Shown in pieces: positions 1-12,982 of a stretch of 64,000 nucleotides of DNA. The position numbers were made by a program, and so were the translations under genes. How positions within the stretch are numbered: the stretch's first letter is position 1; each line of letters starts with the position of its first letter. Location of the stretch: assembly GCA_018398815.1 (NCBI GenBank), contig CM031607.1, positions 85,682,895-85,746,894 on the forward strand. The letters are read 5' to 3'. A model generated the notes under the pieces. It was given only the letters and a program-made list of their open reading frames with translations, did not search any database and was not told the origin of the DNA. The stretch comes from Conus ventricosus. Taxonomy: Eukaryota; Mollusca; Gastropoda; Neogastropoda; Conidae.

Positions 1-66
1 ATTCTTATTATCATCATTGTTGTTATTATTATCATTATCGTTGTTGTTATCATCATCATCATCATT
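1..66. repeat. Trinucleotide microsatellite (ATC/TTG/TTA)
   Basis: Interrupted triplet repeat of ATC, GTT and ATT units at the window edge. Short open frames across it are low complexity and not regarded as genes. Confidence 0.85.
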
Positions 67-293
67 AAAAGAAAGAAACGACAAGCGAAAGAAAGAGAAC
101 GAGTGCTTGGGAGATTTTTCCAAGATCACAAGAACCAGTCATTCTGAACAGGAACTCGTAGCCACCTCCTGGGTGTTTAAAAACACCCATTATCATGAAT
201 AGACCACTGAAAGAAACAGTGAGCAGAAGAGAACGAGTGAATGGAGCTGGCAGCCAGAAGGACGAGGACCAGCGATTCATGTCCTGGACTCAC

Positions 294-519
294 GTGCATT
301 CTGCGCAGATTCCGCGGCCTGCAGACGGTTCCTCAGGTTTTCATTCTCCGTCAGCACCTCGTTCAGCTTGGTGTTCAGCTGTCCGATGGCAGCAAAAGCT
401 GCCGACAGCGTCTCGTCATGACCGTTGTCGACGTCATCCAAAAGGAAAGCAGAGGACACAGAGAAAATCCACACCAAAATCACCAATTGCAGACGACGTT
501 TTTGCGCCCAAGACGCCAT
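294..519 (-). CDS. First coding exon of an unidentified secreted protein with coiled coil
   Basis: The exon starts at the ATG 519-517 in good context (AAGAACATGG). It encodes a typical signal peptide: a basic start (MASWAQKRRLQ), a hydrophobic core (LVILVWIFSVSSAF), then an acidic mature start. A Leu/Asn/Glu-rich stretch (QLNTKLNEVLTENENLRNRL) with heptad spacing of hydrophobic residues follows and looks like a short coiled coil. A consensus donor (GTGAGT, read on the minus strand at 293-288) ends the exon after 226 bases. The rest of the gene would lie left of the window. Signal peptide plus coiled coil in a first exon is common in molluscan lectin-like and C1q- or fibrinogen-domain proteins, but no family is recognised. 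An alternative is a chance open frame, though the signal peptide and donor argue against that. Confidence 0.5.
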
Positions 520-1280
520 GTTCTTTCCCCCTCACTATAAGCGTCTTCGTTACAAATGAATTATTGTTTGTCTCCAAAAAGAAAACAGACTGGTGTGCGG
601 GAGCAAACGTTTAAGGTTTAAATTTACTTGGATGCTCTCTTTTATTTCTGGTTTGTCTTAAAGGCAGATAATGATAAAGGTTGTGGGTCCTCTGATGCTT
701 TCAGAAGAGATAAGACAGAACAATCGAATGATCCTTGACCTTGAGGTTATGAGGTTACCTGATTTGGCTTATCTGGGTCTTGTGTTGTAACGTACTTCGT
801 CGGATATAGTCACTGTTCAATGTATGGAGAATGCCCGTGCCTTTCCTAATTTTGTTTACAATCTGTATGGAAAAGCATTTTACAACTTTAAAAGCACACA
901 ATAGCTTCGTTATCACTCGTGACTGGTACTGAACCTTTTTTTTTTTTCAAAAAGTGTAAGATTTTATGTCAGATAGATTTCAGGCAATTCTTTTTTCTTT
1001 TTTTTTTTCATTTTTTGTTTTGTTTTGTTTTGTTTACTTTGGGTTTTGTTTGTTTGTTTTACGTGCTTTGAGAAATTCGAGACTTTTTTTAACAACTGTG
1101 TAAGGGACTGACTTTGACGAGGTGGCATCCCCGAGGATACAAGTTCAAGGTCGGCCGTGTTTTCAACATAGGATTAGGGTCAGGGTCGACCGAAGAGCTG
1201 CTTGTTGGCACTAATCAGTCGTTTCACCATCTACTCATTCAGTCACTCAGTTTTTCACTCATTCCTTCGATTTTTCGCGA
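520..1280. other. Intergenic or upstream sequence, no gene seen
   Basis: AT-rich sequence with poly-T and (GTTTT)n tracts around 935-1060. No open frame with coding character was found. It would contain the promoter and 5' UTR of the minus-strand secreted-protein exon, but no clear core promoter element is visible. Confidence 0.5.
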
Positions 1281-1584
1281 ACGATGCACGGTACACAAAA
1301 ACGTGTCATCCATACCAATTGCCAAACAGGCCTTCTCTTCAAATAAATGGTTATGAGATTTCACTTGTATGCAAAATGTAATGTGTGCGTTTACATACGA
1401 AACTGGTTTTTCGTCTCATTCAAATGACTTTTCGGGAAAAGGAAACAGAACAAACGTTAATTCAGAGAAAAAAAATCCCGTGTACCTAAAATAATCCAGT
1501 GGAGATTTGACCCACCGTCCCCAGAAAAAGAAAAAAAAAAAAACCTCAATAGGATAATGTGCCCAGCTCCCAACTGAGCTGTTT
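1281..1584 (-). repeat. Diverged copy of a tRNA-derived SINE
   Basis: Colinear with the four better copies (10323, 15935, 44516, 50612). It shares the blocks 'acgtgtcatccataccaa', 'ggccttctcttc', 'gtctcattcaaatgac' and a worn tRNA head ending 'caactgagct' near 1584. It is heavily mutated and missing pieces, so it is older than the other copies. Orientation is minus because the tRNA-like head is at the right end. Confidence 0.7.
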
Positions 1585-1854
1585 TGAAAACTGTTTTCTG
1601 AAAAAGATTTGAATACTTAGGATTGTTCACTTACTGTATTATGCTTCATTATTTACAGTAAGACAGACTGGGCTATGCTCGCATAGAAAAAGAATGCAGT
1701 CATTCATTCCATTCAAAATTAATTCTGTATCAACAACGAGCATGAAAATGTAATTGCTAAATAACAATTTTTCTGCATTCACATTTCTCCGATCCTCTTT
1801 CTGTCCGCTTTAAGATTTCCCTTCATTACGTAACTTCGGTTCAGCGTTACGAGA

Positions 1855-2200
1855 TTATTGTTGTTCGTCCTTCGATTTCGAAGATGACCATGACTTCGAT
1901 TGCTGAGTGTGGGTCCGCAGGTGGCTGGTGAGGCCGATCTGGGCCCGGAAGGAACGCCCACATGTGGGTGGGTGCTACAGTGGAGGTGGAGGTAGCTCTG
2001 GCCTTGCGCGCGGCTCGCTTTCTCTCAGCTTCTGCTGTGCGTCTCTTCTCTGATGTACATTCACCCTTGGTGATGCTGCTTAGCCAGGCTGGGCGGTCCC
2101 AGACTGAGACTAGATTATAGGGTAAGGGAAACAACCCTTGTTTAGCCGTTTGTTCCCTTTGAGCTCCTTTCGAAAACCACGGAAGTTGGGCTACCAAAAC
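1855..2200 (-). pseudogene. 3' end fragment of a LINE-type ORF2
   Basis: On the minus strand one frame ends with FRAQIGLTSHLRTHTQ followed by a Ser/Lys/Gln-rich tail and a stop at 1857-1855. Upstream, in other frames, are an Arg/Ala/Glu-rich helix (RRTAEAERKRAARKAR) and the segment DRPAWLSSITKGE. This C-terminal zinc-knuckle-like tail is typical of non-LTR retrotransposon ORF2 proteins in molluscs. The Cys pair expected before FRAQIGL is lost and the frame is broken, so it is a dead fragment. Family assignment within LINEs is not attempted. Confidence 0.6.
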
Positions 2201-2360
2201 GTGCGTTGTGGGATCTGCACCACCAGCTGACGTTGTAAGGGCAGTAGACTGGCGATGTTGACAGGACGATCAGCGGTGTGTGGGGCTGTGTCTGGTGGAG
2301 ACGAAAGCTCTCAGGTCGGTCCTTGGAATGCAGGACTGGACCCTTCCCTAACTGGACACT

Positions 2361-2519
2361 GTGTGTGTGTGTTTATGTGTGCGTGTGTGTGTTTATGTGT
2401 GTGTGTGTGTTTATGTGTGTGTGTGCGCGTGTGTATGTGTGTGTATGTGTGTGTGAGTGTGTATGCGTGTGTGTGTGTGTGTGTGTTTTATGTATGTGTT
2501 TATGTGTGTGTGTGTGTTC
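2361..2519. repeat. (TG)n microsatellite, interrupted
   Basis: About 160 bases of TG dinucleotides interrupted by TTTATG and GC steps. Open frames across it are artefacts of the repeat. Confidence 0.9.
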
Positions 2520-2894
2520 TTTTAAATGAAGGATGAAATTATCAGCATTTCATTTCTTTACTGGTTGCTGTTCCTTTTTTCAGAGTTTGTCTCTGTTGGA
2601 TCTTGTCGATGGCAGGATACATTACCAAGGAAAACAGTGTTCAGCGGTTTACATTGCCCAAGAAGAATGGAACTCCAGAACATCATCTCCAACATTGCTT
2701 TTCGTCACTGATCATGAAAAGTCTCAAATTCTGTGCCCCTTCAGGCCCCATTCTTATTATCTCAGTTTTTATTTCCTCCCTTCGTCCATGCCTTCGGTGG
2801 GTCAATGTCTATGCCATCAGCATCAGTCAGTTCATGGGAACAAGTCCTTGGATGCATGGTGTTCTTCAGAGAGGGATGCTTAGTCACATTTGAA

Positions 2895-3100
2895 TCCGTG
2901 ACTAAGCAGTTATTGTCATCAGTAAGAGGCCTGGTAAGTGATGTCTGGCATATGTTGGATCGTAACAGGCACCACTGTACAACACTGAATTGACTCGGCA
3001 GTAGTGCTGTATCTCCTCCAGTGAGTTGTCCCACGACAGCTTGACATTGATTGCTCCCTGGGAAGCACTGGTGTAGAGCCTGCAACAGGACAAATCTGGG
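2895..3100 (-). repeat. Interspersed repeat, copy A of an inverted pair
   Basis: Reverse-complement match to 8490-8690. Shared blocks include 'actaagcagttattgtc', 'atgttggat' and 'gtgccactg...acac'. Function unknown; probably an old mobile-element fragment. Confidence 0.65.
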
Positions 3101-4765
3101 TGTGGCTATGCAGTAGGAACTAGAATGAGCGATAAGGGAGTTGAGTAAAGCTACCCAGGGGGGGTGGAAAGTGAGACCCAAAAAAACAAACAAAACCAAA
3201 CAACAACCAAGTGAACAAACGAACAAGACCTAGCCCCCCATTGACATTACAACCCCCCATGGAAGGGAAGTTACTGCTAGTGCACATATACTAAGAACTT
3301 CCACCTTTTGTCCACAGCTTCTTGAGAACAATCTCCACAGCTGCCAACATTGTGGAGTCAGCAGTCAGAACCTTGAGGTGAAGGGGTTGGAATGGGCTGA
3401 AGAGGGGCAGCTGGACTTCAGACTGAAAGCAGGTCTAACCCCCTTACTTTTCGTTTTGAGATATGAAGGGTTAACAAAGAAAATGCATTTTCAATATAAT
3501 ATACTTGCCAACTTCCTCACAACACCATTTAGATTTTATTCTGCAATATTTCATCATCCCTACTTGAAAATTACCCCCTATTCAAAACGTTTTGAAATTT
3601 TGGACTTTTTTCCTCTGAATTCAGGATTTCAGGAATAATTTCTACAGTAGGGAAATTCCAGAAAGATTAGGGAGGATTGGCAGCAACACAATTTCTCAAA
3701 ACCAAGCAGGTGCTTTACACAGCTAGAAAAGGCTTTGAGAAGAGTAATCCCTGTCATTCAGCATAGCACTGTATCAGTGCTGAGAGTCTGTGAGAAGAGA
3801 ATCCTGTGCTAAATGCTGATGAACAAAGCATCATAATAATTATACTACACATCATGCGAGCCATGACATACAAACATGATCTCTTTGTAATAGCTGTAAT
3901 GGGAAATTCCTGAAATAACCGAGTTTATGACTAAGTGGTCAACATATTTTAAGTGCAAACACTATTAAACGTACTAACCAAGAACAGGTTTATTTCTTAA
4001 CAACAGCAAACACATCCATGCAGCCAGCAGGAAAAAAATCTATGGAAAGTTTGACCACAAAAAGTCTTCAGAGAAGAAGCCCCCCTCAGACAGGTGTTTC
4101 AGCCCGGAACTCCTTACACTCTAAGGGGCCAGGCGGCATCCAGGTCATGACTCCCAGATTCCCAGCAAACACATCCATGCACACTATACAAACACGCAAG
4201 CTTGCACGCACTCTGCTACATGAGCAGACTTCACAAAACACAACAACGAATAATTTCCTGTTAAAAGTGTGTTTATTTCTGTTGTAAGACATGATCAGAC
4301 TGGCACACATCATACAAAAAAGATGGGTAACTGGAACTGATTATGAAAAAGGAAACGACCTGTCAATGTCAGCCCATTTAATTTAATATAAAGAAAACAT
4401 ACATAACCACACACACAACTCTAACCTTCATGAAGCATTACATTAATCACTATTATCTTATACATAATCATGAATTTTTCCTCCTAGGAATAATGATTTG
4501 GTATTCTATGGTTGTACCATACGGATACAAACATTCTAAAATCAAACTTGCTTTAGACTCGCACACTATTACCTACCAAGCAAAGTGCTCTCCCTTCTCC
4601 CTCCCCACAAACCCTCAGCATTTCACCATTCACACACAAACACTGAATCTCCACTGAACTGGTGGGTAAAGGTCAAAGTTAAAAATGACGATACTTTTCC
4701 ACAACTAAATGAACTTTTTCAGCTGAATATTCAGCGGACCCAACACGTACAGCAGTTTCAAAAGA
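3101..4765. other. Intergenic, no gene seen
   Basis: AT-rich sequence. Short open frames show no recognisable domain, no splice-bounded exon and no conserved composition. Confidence 0.5.
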
Positions 4766-5090
4766 ATACTGGCCCATTTTTGGGCCTACACAAACAAAGC
4801 AACCCGGGTGCAGACACACTGGTGTGGCCATTTGGACCTACCATAGACAAAGCATACCATGGCGCAACACACTGGTGTGGGCCCTTTGGGCCTACACAAG
4901 ACAGCATACCAGGCTGCAGACACACTGGTGTGGCCAAATTTGACCACACATAACACGCATACCATGGCTGCAGACCACGGTGGGCCCATTTGGGCCTACA
5001 CATAACACCATACCATGGGGCAGACACACGGGGGGCCTTTGGGCCTACCATAACACCATACCTGGCGCAAACACTGGGGCGGGGCCCCTG
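4766..5090. repeat. Tandem repeat of about 53 bp, about 6 imperfect copies
   Basis: Each unit carries 'ggcctacacaa', 'cataccat' or 'cagcatacc', and 'gcagacacactggtgtggcc'. The anchor 'cctacac' recurs about every 51-55 bases. Later units degrade into lower-quality sequence. Confidence 0.8.
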
Positions 5091-7298
5091 GCAGAGTCAA
5101 ACTGCTCCACCAATTAACTGCTCCCGTGCAGTGCAAAGTTCAGCATTTTACCTAAGCAACACACACCTCCACACTTCCTCCTCCTTCCCCCAACCCCCCT
5201 CAAAACCTTTCACAATTTAATCAAGGGTTAAAAAACAAACATGAATTATTTTTCGTTGAGACCAAACTTTCCTGTTTAGACACCCGTACGACAAAAAAAT
5301 TGACAAACACCAGGCACTTTGTCAAAAATGAAAAACCCCCCCAAGTTTCCCCAAAAGCCCTTTCCAAAAAATTTGCAAATCCCCTTTGACTCAAAAACAC
5401 ATGACTTTTTATCTTACCTATGTTTTAACCTTCCACCAAAGTGAACACCATGCCATCTTTCTTTGCTGCGTTAATTTGAGGGGTCCAGCACCTTTCCTTC
5501 TCCCTTTTTTGTTAAAAAACCCAAGTAATTCACCTTTTTTTTAAAAAACATACTACCGGGAAGGGCCAAAAAATTTTTTTACTGTTTACTTCCTTCCTGG
5601 TCAAACAATAAAATTTTTCACCTGGGGCATTCCGTACTTAAGTCAGCAAAACAAAGCAAAACCAACTAAATAACAGTCAAAAAACACAAAACAAAAAAAA
5701 ATCATGACACTTATGCAGAAAATTTCCATAGTTTGAATGATGTGAACTAGGGACTGCCACCGGTCATCAGAAAATCATAAAATTTTTTTCACAAATCTGG
5801 TTTTCCCTTTGGAAAAAATTTAGAAGTGAAAATTTGACCATTAAGCATCCACTATTTTTGACATTTCACAAAACCCCAACAGCGATAACGGAACAAACGA
5901 ACAAAACCAACAAAAAATATCAGGGAAAGAAAAAAAGGTCTCGATATGGGTGATCTCTGTTTCCCGTGACCTTTTATACACAAAAACATTGAAATAAAGA
6001 CCATCACCTTTCAGAAATAACTCCACATTTTTTTAAAAAAAAGCAAACTTGATAAAAGATTAGCCATTACACTCAAAACTGGATTTTTCTTCATCTGGTA
6101 CAACACCCTTCATAATACAGTGGTACACAGCATAGTTTGTCAAAATACATATTTAAAAATGGGGGGCATTTGTTATAGTTTTAACAGCAACACAAAAGGG
6201 ACTTGCACTAACATACCTAGCAAGAAAATTGCTCAACCATGGGGGTGTGCGAAAATTTACATGGGGAAAATTTCTTTTCATGAAAACGTAACTCAAGGGG
6301 GATCTCAACAAAAAACAAATGCTTTTAATGTCGAAGAAAAAAACAACAACAGAAAAGGGGAAAAAGACAGCAAAGCAATGTCAGATGATATAAGTTTTCG
6401 GTCAACAGCCCAAAACAAAAACAAAAAGGGGGGAAAAAAAAATGTATTAACAATCAAAAACCTGCGTAAAAATTTAAAAAACACCAAAAACCCCCCAACA
6501 ATCCCCTCCAACAAATACACACAAACAACTTTTCAAAAACTAAAAAAAACAAAAGTAAACACATACACATACAACCCTGCAGCCAGTACCCAAGAAAATC
6601 CTTTGGCAAACAGCACTCATTTTGAAAGTCGTGTAAGAAACAGGACCAGAAAAAAAAAGAAAAAAAAAGAAATAAAAAACAGAAATAACAAACAGCACAC
6701 AATACATTTATCAAAAGAAGAAGGGGAAAAATGAATAAATACAAAACCAAAATAAAACCAACAGAAAATTAGCTGCCAGAAACCCTAAACTCCACACTAG
6801 ATGAAAGAAAAGGCAAACAAACACCAAATATTTCACAAAGACAGGGAGTGACAAAAGATCATGCGACACACTGCCAAGTACTTTGCACAACGTGGTCATT
6901 CTCCCTGCAAAACATGCTCAAACTTGCACACTTTCATGAAGAAAAAACAAAATTTACATACACGCGCGCACATACACACACACACATGCGTGCGCGCATG
7001 CTGGATTACCAGCTTAATCACTGCGTCTGAAGACAAATGTATCATGTATAAATCATACACTCTGACCACACCAGACCTCCAAGTACCCACTCTAGAGCAG
7101 TCACAGACAAACACACACACACAGCTCATTTATATAAAACAGCCAGTCGGTCTATTTACAGAAGAAACAGAATCATGCACACGATACAAACACACACTTT
7201 GTCTCTCATCACGATCTCATGTCCCTTGTCCCTGATGAAACAGAGTTGATGTTCATGTGTGGAAACATGTTCATCATTGGAAACCTGCACGATTTGCC
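5091..7298. other. Low-quality, A-rich intergenic patch
   Basis: From about 5280 to 6760 homopolymers of A, C, G and T are stretched, as in the large patch at 17.94-38.71 kb, so single-base accuracy is doubtful. The 204-codon open frame at 6120-6734 is Lys/Asn/Thr-rich low complexity and is not called as a gene. A short (CA)n lies near 6970. The minus-strand AATAAA read at 7304-7299 is a possible poly(A) signal for YRDC. Confidence 0.45.
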
Positions 7299-7452
7299 TT
7301 TATTTTCTGTTTTCTCTGCCTCCCTCTATCTCTCACTCTATCTGTCTCTCACTTGCTCTTTCACCCGTTCAAACTGTGGAAAAGCAAAGACAGATTAGGC
7401 ACTGCCAAATACCTTTACCCTTGAGTAATACATTTTTGAGTCTTGAGCAAAA

Positions 7453-7562
7453 TACATACAAGCACACACATGCATCTACACATTCATGTACACACACATA
7501 TGCACACACATACACACACGCACGCACGCACGAACACACACATATGCACACACACACACACG

Positions 7563-7606
<44 letters not shown>

Positions 7607-7712
7607 CACACACTTACACACTCACACACACCCATATACCCCACACAAAACACACACACACACACACACTTACACACACCCATACACCCCACACAAAACA
7701 CACACACACTCA
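7453..7712. repeat. (CA)n microsatellite in the YRDC 3' flank
   Basis: About 260 bases of CA with CG and TA interruptions and an internal repeated block 'cccatacaccccacacaaaa'. It lies about 150 bases 3' of the YRDC stop, probably in its 3' UTR. Confidence 0.9.
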
Positions 7713-7860
7713 TGGAAGAATCACAGCCAGGGAGCTCGGAACTTCCTGAGATTCAGCAGAGAACAACAAGGAGATCACAGCCTTCGCCAACCCTGCATAC
7801 TGAGGCGCAGGGTAGACGGCCAGTCCATGGACCCTTTCAGCAACAGCACGGCGCCCATCA

Positions 7861-7933
7861 TCACCAGGACGGGAGCAGGATTTCCTCCATCTTGTACTTG
7901 TTCTTCAGGAGGTCTGTGGTCCTTTTGTAGGCA
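7861..7933 (-). CDS. YRDC: YRDC coding exon 5, C terminus
   Basis: Acceptor CCAAACCAG before 7933. Encodes (S)[18 protein letters not shown] and ends LLPSW, stop TGA at 7863-7861. The helix before the end matches the position and style of the C-terminal helix of animal YRDC proteins. Confidence 0.85.
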
Positions 7934-8703
7934 CTGGTTTGGGGACAAAAAGAAGACAACGATCAAATCTACTGGCATTGCTTATAGAACTCATATATAC
8001 ACTGTCGTCATGAATTTTCTGCTCAGTCTGAATATTTGGGCCTGGGGGATGGGAGGAGGGTGGTGAGGGGGGGATGGGGAGGGTGTCAACATTTTCATTT
8101 TAGTTTTTGCATGGCAATATTTCACATATCAACCAAGCTATCATAGTTGCTTGAATTCAACATACATCATAGTTCTATTGTTATGTTTGACTGCATTCAT
8201 CTTCGGCAAAAACAAATGACACAAGAGTGAAAGAGAGAGAGAGAGGAACCTAAAACTAGGAGAGGGAAAAAAAAAAGAACGAAGAAGGAACAGCTGATGG
8301 TTAAAAACACACGAAATTCTAGTTAACAGAAAATGTAAGATTAACCTCAAATCTCAGACTCAAAACAGAAGAGTGCTTTTCATCGTTTTTCTTGCTGTTA
8401 TTGTTGTTGTTGTCTCATCTTCTGTGCCACTCAGTGGCTTCAACCCCATGCCCCTCTTTCAGGCTCCCCGTCCACCGTCACACCCTGTCTTGTCCTGTCG
8501 CAGCAGTGATCCACAGGGAGAAACAACATCAGGTCATCTTGAGGCAACCCACCAGAGGAGACACTGCACTGCTGCCGAGTCACTTCGGTGGTGTTCAGTG
8601 GCACCTGTACTGATCCAACATACGCAGGACACCACCTACTAAGCCCCCTACTGACGACAATAACTGCTTAGTGACGGGGCCTGAATAAAGTAAGCATCTT
8701 CCT

Positions 8704-8738
<35 letters not shown>

Positions 8739-10207
8739 AACTACATCCATCAGCTGTAGTCCCGATGAACTTACTGACACCAGCAACCTCAACACAAACT
8801 CACGAAGGACATAGCTGTGGTAAGGACATGGAAACTGGGGTCATCATCAGAGCAGGGCATGAAGGACCAACAAATTTGAGACTTTGTATTATGCTGATCA
8901 ATGAAGGTGTGGATGATGCTTTGGCAAACTATTCTGAACTGAGGCTGCATGACAGGGCTGTACTTTATGCGTATGTTCCTAACATATCCAGCGTCAACCA
9001 GGTCCAAGAGATACAGACACCTGCTGTGTTTGTCGGGAAATTTGAACACTCTCACAAGTCACATCCTGAATAAGTGAGTGGTCCCACTCCCAGTCTTCCC
9101 AACTGAGCTCATAGCTAAGTCAGCTCTCAGTAGGAACTGATCATGAGCACAAAAAAAAAAACCAGCAAAAATAGAAATGGCTCTGAAGAGAAGAGAACCC
9201 ATGATCTCCCAGCCAGGATTCTACAATGCTATCCACTGCACCATAGCGACTGGTCAAACAGAACAATTCAGTCAATTTAATGTCTGGTAAATTGTATTCA
9301 GATACTTCATACACATGTTTCAGCTTTCAAACATTTACAAGTGCAAATAAAGCGCACACATTAAGACATAAACCATGAATGCCAATGCACTGTGTGCGCA
9401 CACACCGTGGAACACAAGCGTGACCTGGTAGGAAATCTTAAGTGAGACCGGGAAAAGTAAAAAGTAAATAACGAACAAGCAGGGTAACTCTTGCTCCCAT
9501 GATGACATAAATACATGCCCACATAACTCCAAACAAATGCTGCTTACGACACCGAAACGCCAAGCAGAAATGAAAGCATGGTGATTCAGTGTCGTAAGCA
9601 GCATTCATTTTGCAGTTATGGGCATGTATTTACATCATCATGGAAGCAGGAGTTATCCCAAATGTGACCCGCTTTCAGGTCCCGTCTTAGCACCAACCTT
9701 CCTTCACGAATGATGCGGAACTTCCCGGCTTCTGACAGATCCACGACGGTGGACCCCAGCCTTGCCTTGTCCGTGTCGTTCAGAATGCCCCCGTCCACCA
9801 GCAAATCCAGCTGAGGCCACAGGTACTCAAACTCCTGGCGACATCCCAAAGGTATGCTACACTGTTTGTCTGTTTGCTTCACACACATGTGGTCTTGTGC
9901 CGCTTCTGATGTAAAATACGCATGTCAGCTCCTTCATTATCCACGCACAAATATTTACTTATCATGAAGCATGGAAGGAAAGGGAACTATCATAACAGTC
10001 TGTTCTATTATGAAAAGAAAGTTAAATATTGAATGTGGAAAATATTTACAATTACAGGAAAGTGAAGAACGTGTGTGTGTATGTGCATCATAGTTTGTAC
10101 AGAGAAGTTGGCACATTAGATAGAAATAATTTTATCAAATGCATGCAGTTTGTGTCTGTCAATAAGTGTGTGTGTGTGTGTGTGTGCGTCAAGGTGTGTG
10201 TGTCAAG

Positions 10208-10275
<68 letters not shown>

Positions 10276-11302
10276 ATGTGTGTGTACATTATTCAAGTGT
10301 CCCTCTGACTTTCTTTTCTTTCTGCGTACGCAGGCTGATACTCCTGCGGACACTCCCTGTATAGCCAGGCAGTGGAGTTTTGTGTGTATGACCCTTTTCT
10401 ATCCCGCCATTAAGGCAGCCATACTCCATCTTCGGGGAAGGTGCATGCTATGTGTCACGTGTCATCCATACCAACGGCCAAACTGGCCTTCTCTTCCGAA
10501 AGTTGGTGATGGGATTTTACGTGTGTGCAAGATGTTGTGCGTGCGTTCACACACGGAACCTCGGTTTATAGTCTCATTCGAAGGACTGTGTGGGGAATGG
10601 AGTCAGAACCAATGTTAACTCCGAGGGAAAAATCCCCCTATACCGAAATTCGAACCCGCAACCCCAGGATCACGAGTCCGGCGCTCTACCAACTGAGCTA
10701 TTCCGGTCCCCGTCCTTCTGACTCATTTCATTATCAGTCCCCAGATGTACACTAAATTACATACACTGATCGTTTTTAAAATGTCAAATCCTTCCCACAA
10801 TATACCATCACAAAATTTGCACCATTTCATGTCTTCATGTCTGTGCTATCACTGTCATACCCACCCACCTGACACCTAAAGCACTCATCTCCTAACATAA
10901 CACTTCATCTCTTCCTCCCACTCTCATTGTCAACACACCAATGTCGTCCCCCCTCTCTCCCCCATCTTGCATTCACAATGCTGCAACCAGAGGCCAGTCT
11001 AAAAACGATGGGAGGTACATCATCCACACATTGACCCATCCAGCCAGCTATTGTCCATCTCCTTCACTTTTGCAGCATCATGCCAATGCATAGCGTCACA
11101 GTGTGACATCATTTTGCCTTCAATGGGGCTTGCAACATGACAAAAAAGAAAAGAAAAAAGCCAGCCCTCTATAGCAAAGATGTTTAAACACAAGATCTCG
11201 CGGCATCAGCGTCTTCTGCTAACAAGCCAAAAAGGGCTGTGTGCATTCCACTGCCACTTTCTTCTATTCCCCTCATTTCGTTTTTTTTTTTGCCAATTCC
11301 TC

Positions 11303-11342
<40 letters not shown>

Positions 11343-12908
11343 CCACACACACACACTCCCCAACCCCCACAGCAATTTCTCATTTTCACATTTCGCTGAA
11401 ATTCACAAATTTCTGAAGAAGTGGGAACCTTGAATGATACACCATAACCTCCACCACACTCACTGCGAGTGTAAAATGTTACGTCTTCTGCCCAACTGTC
11501 CACCTCCATGTCCACAGTCACCAAGTCAGTCTTCTCTGACCACCACCACCCCCTCCCCTCCTCACTTACATCCAGAGTCAGCGTGCTCTGGGCGGCGCTC
11601 TTGTTGGCGCTGGTCAGCGCGATGGGTCCGCCACATGCCTGGGCCAGCCTCTGCATGAAGGCGTGGTCGGGGATGCGGATGCCGATGAGGTGGGTGGAGG
11701 GGTTCAGTTCGGGGTTCAAGTCCGGGCTGCGCTCGCTCACCACGGTGACGGGGCCGGGCAGCAGGTCCTCCAGAACCTCTCTGGGGACGACCACTTTGCT
11801 CCACCTGGTGGACACATGAACTGGGGGAATAGCACTTTGTTAACAGGACACCAGCACACAGCAAATGAGTGGGTGTGTTGTGATTCAATACATATTCACT
11901 GTTATAATGAAAAATATACACTGGTGAATTCATAACACGCAGATTACAAAATACAGTTCGGCACAACACATTCACTGTCAACTCACACAACTGTACTCTT
12001 TTGTCTTTCTGTGCGTATTACAGCATTCAAACCACAGGTATTTGTGGGAAGACAATCAAGTAATTTTCTAAGATATTTAAAGGGGACTACTCCGCAGCAG
12101 ACAGGTTCACTTAAAGAGATTTGAATCCATTTCTTTCATACACTTCATGGGCAGACAAATATTAAACAGGACCCAGGAAATGGGAACATTAAGAAAATCT
12201 TAGAGCACAGAAAAAGGTGCAACTCAAAGCCTACTTCATTGCTCCTTTCCACACAGCAAATTCCTGACTGAGTTACCATACTTGTTTATTGCCTCCCTTG
12301 AATTTCTTCACCTGTTCACCTGATCCTCTCTCCCTTAAATGATTCTGTACTTACCTCCTGCATAGCATCTTTACACTGGTTTGTACTCTCCTACCCCCTT
12401 CTCCACCACCACCACCACCCCCTTTTTTCTCTAAAATCTCCCTCATTCCTCCAAAGTAAAGCACATTTCTGTATGATCTTTCATGACTAGCTGACGACCA
12501 GCAAAAGCTGTTTTTCAAGGATTTGCATGGTGTTTCCTAAAAAGATTGACTCCTTCAATCTTCCAAGCGCATTCAAGCCTTAACAGTTAATGATTCCATG
12601 ACTTTAAGCACCTGTCTCTTTCATTTGGTTTTGTCCTGCACAGTTTTCTGAACGCATGTACTTAAGTTCCTCTGCAACTGACTTTCATTCAATAGTTTAA
12701 AACTCAAGAGTTAGCATTATCTCTCAGCTGGTACCAGGATAGTTTGAAATCAAATGAGGAGTTGTCTCAGACCAAATGAAAAGAAAATGTGCCTTGTCAT
12801 TAACCATGTAATTACCATGAATCATTTTTCAAAAGATTCTGAATGTCATAATGATGAAATTTTTTTAAGTGTGTGCTCACATTTAACTTCTTGTTTCCTT
12901 TCTCTCCC

Positions 12909-12982
<74 letters not shown>

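Noticed and set aside
2762..3226. 154-codon minus-strand open frame
   Set aside because: Overlaps an interspersed repeat that has an inverted copy at 8490-8690; no recognisable protein.
6120..6734. 204-codon open frame
   Set aside because: Lys/Asn/Thr-rich low complexity in a low-quality, A-rich patch; no domain, no splice logic.
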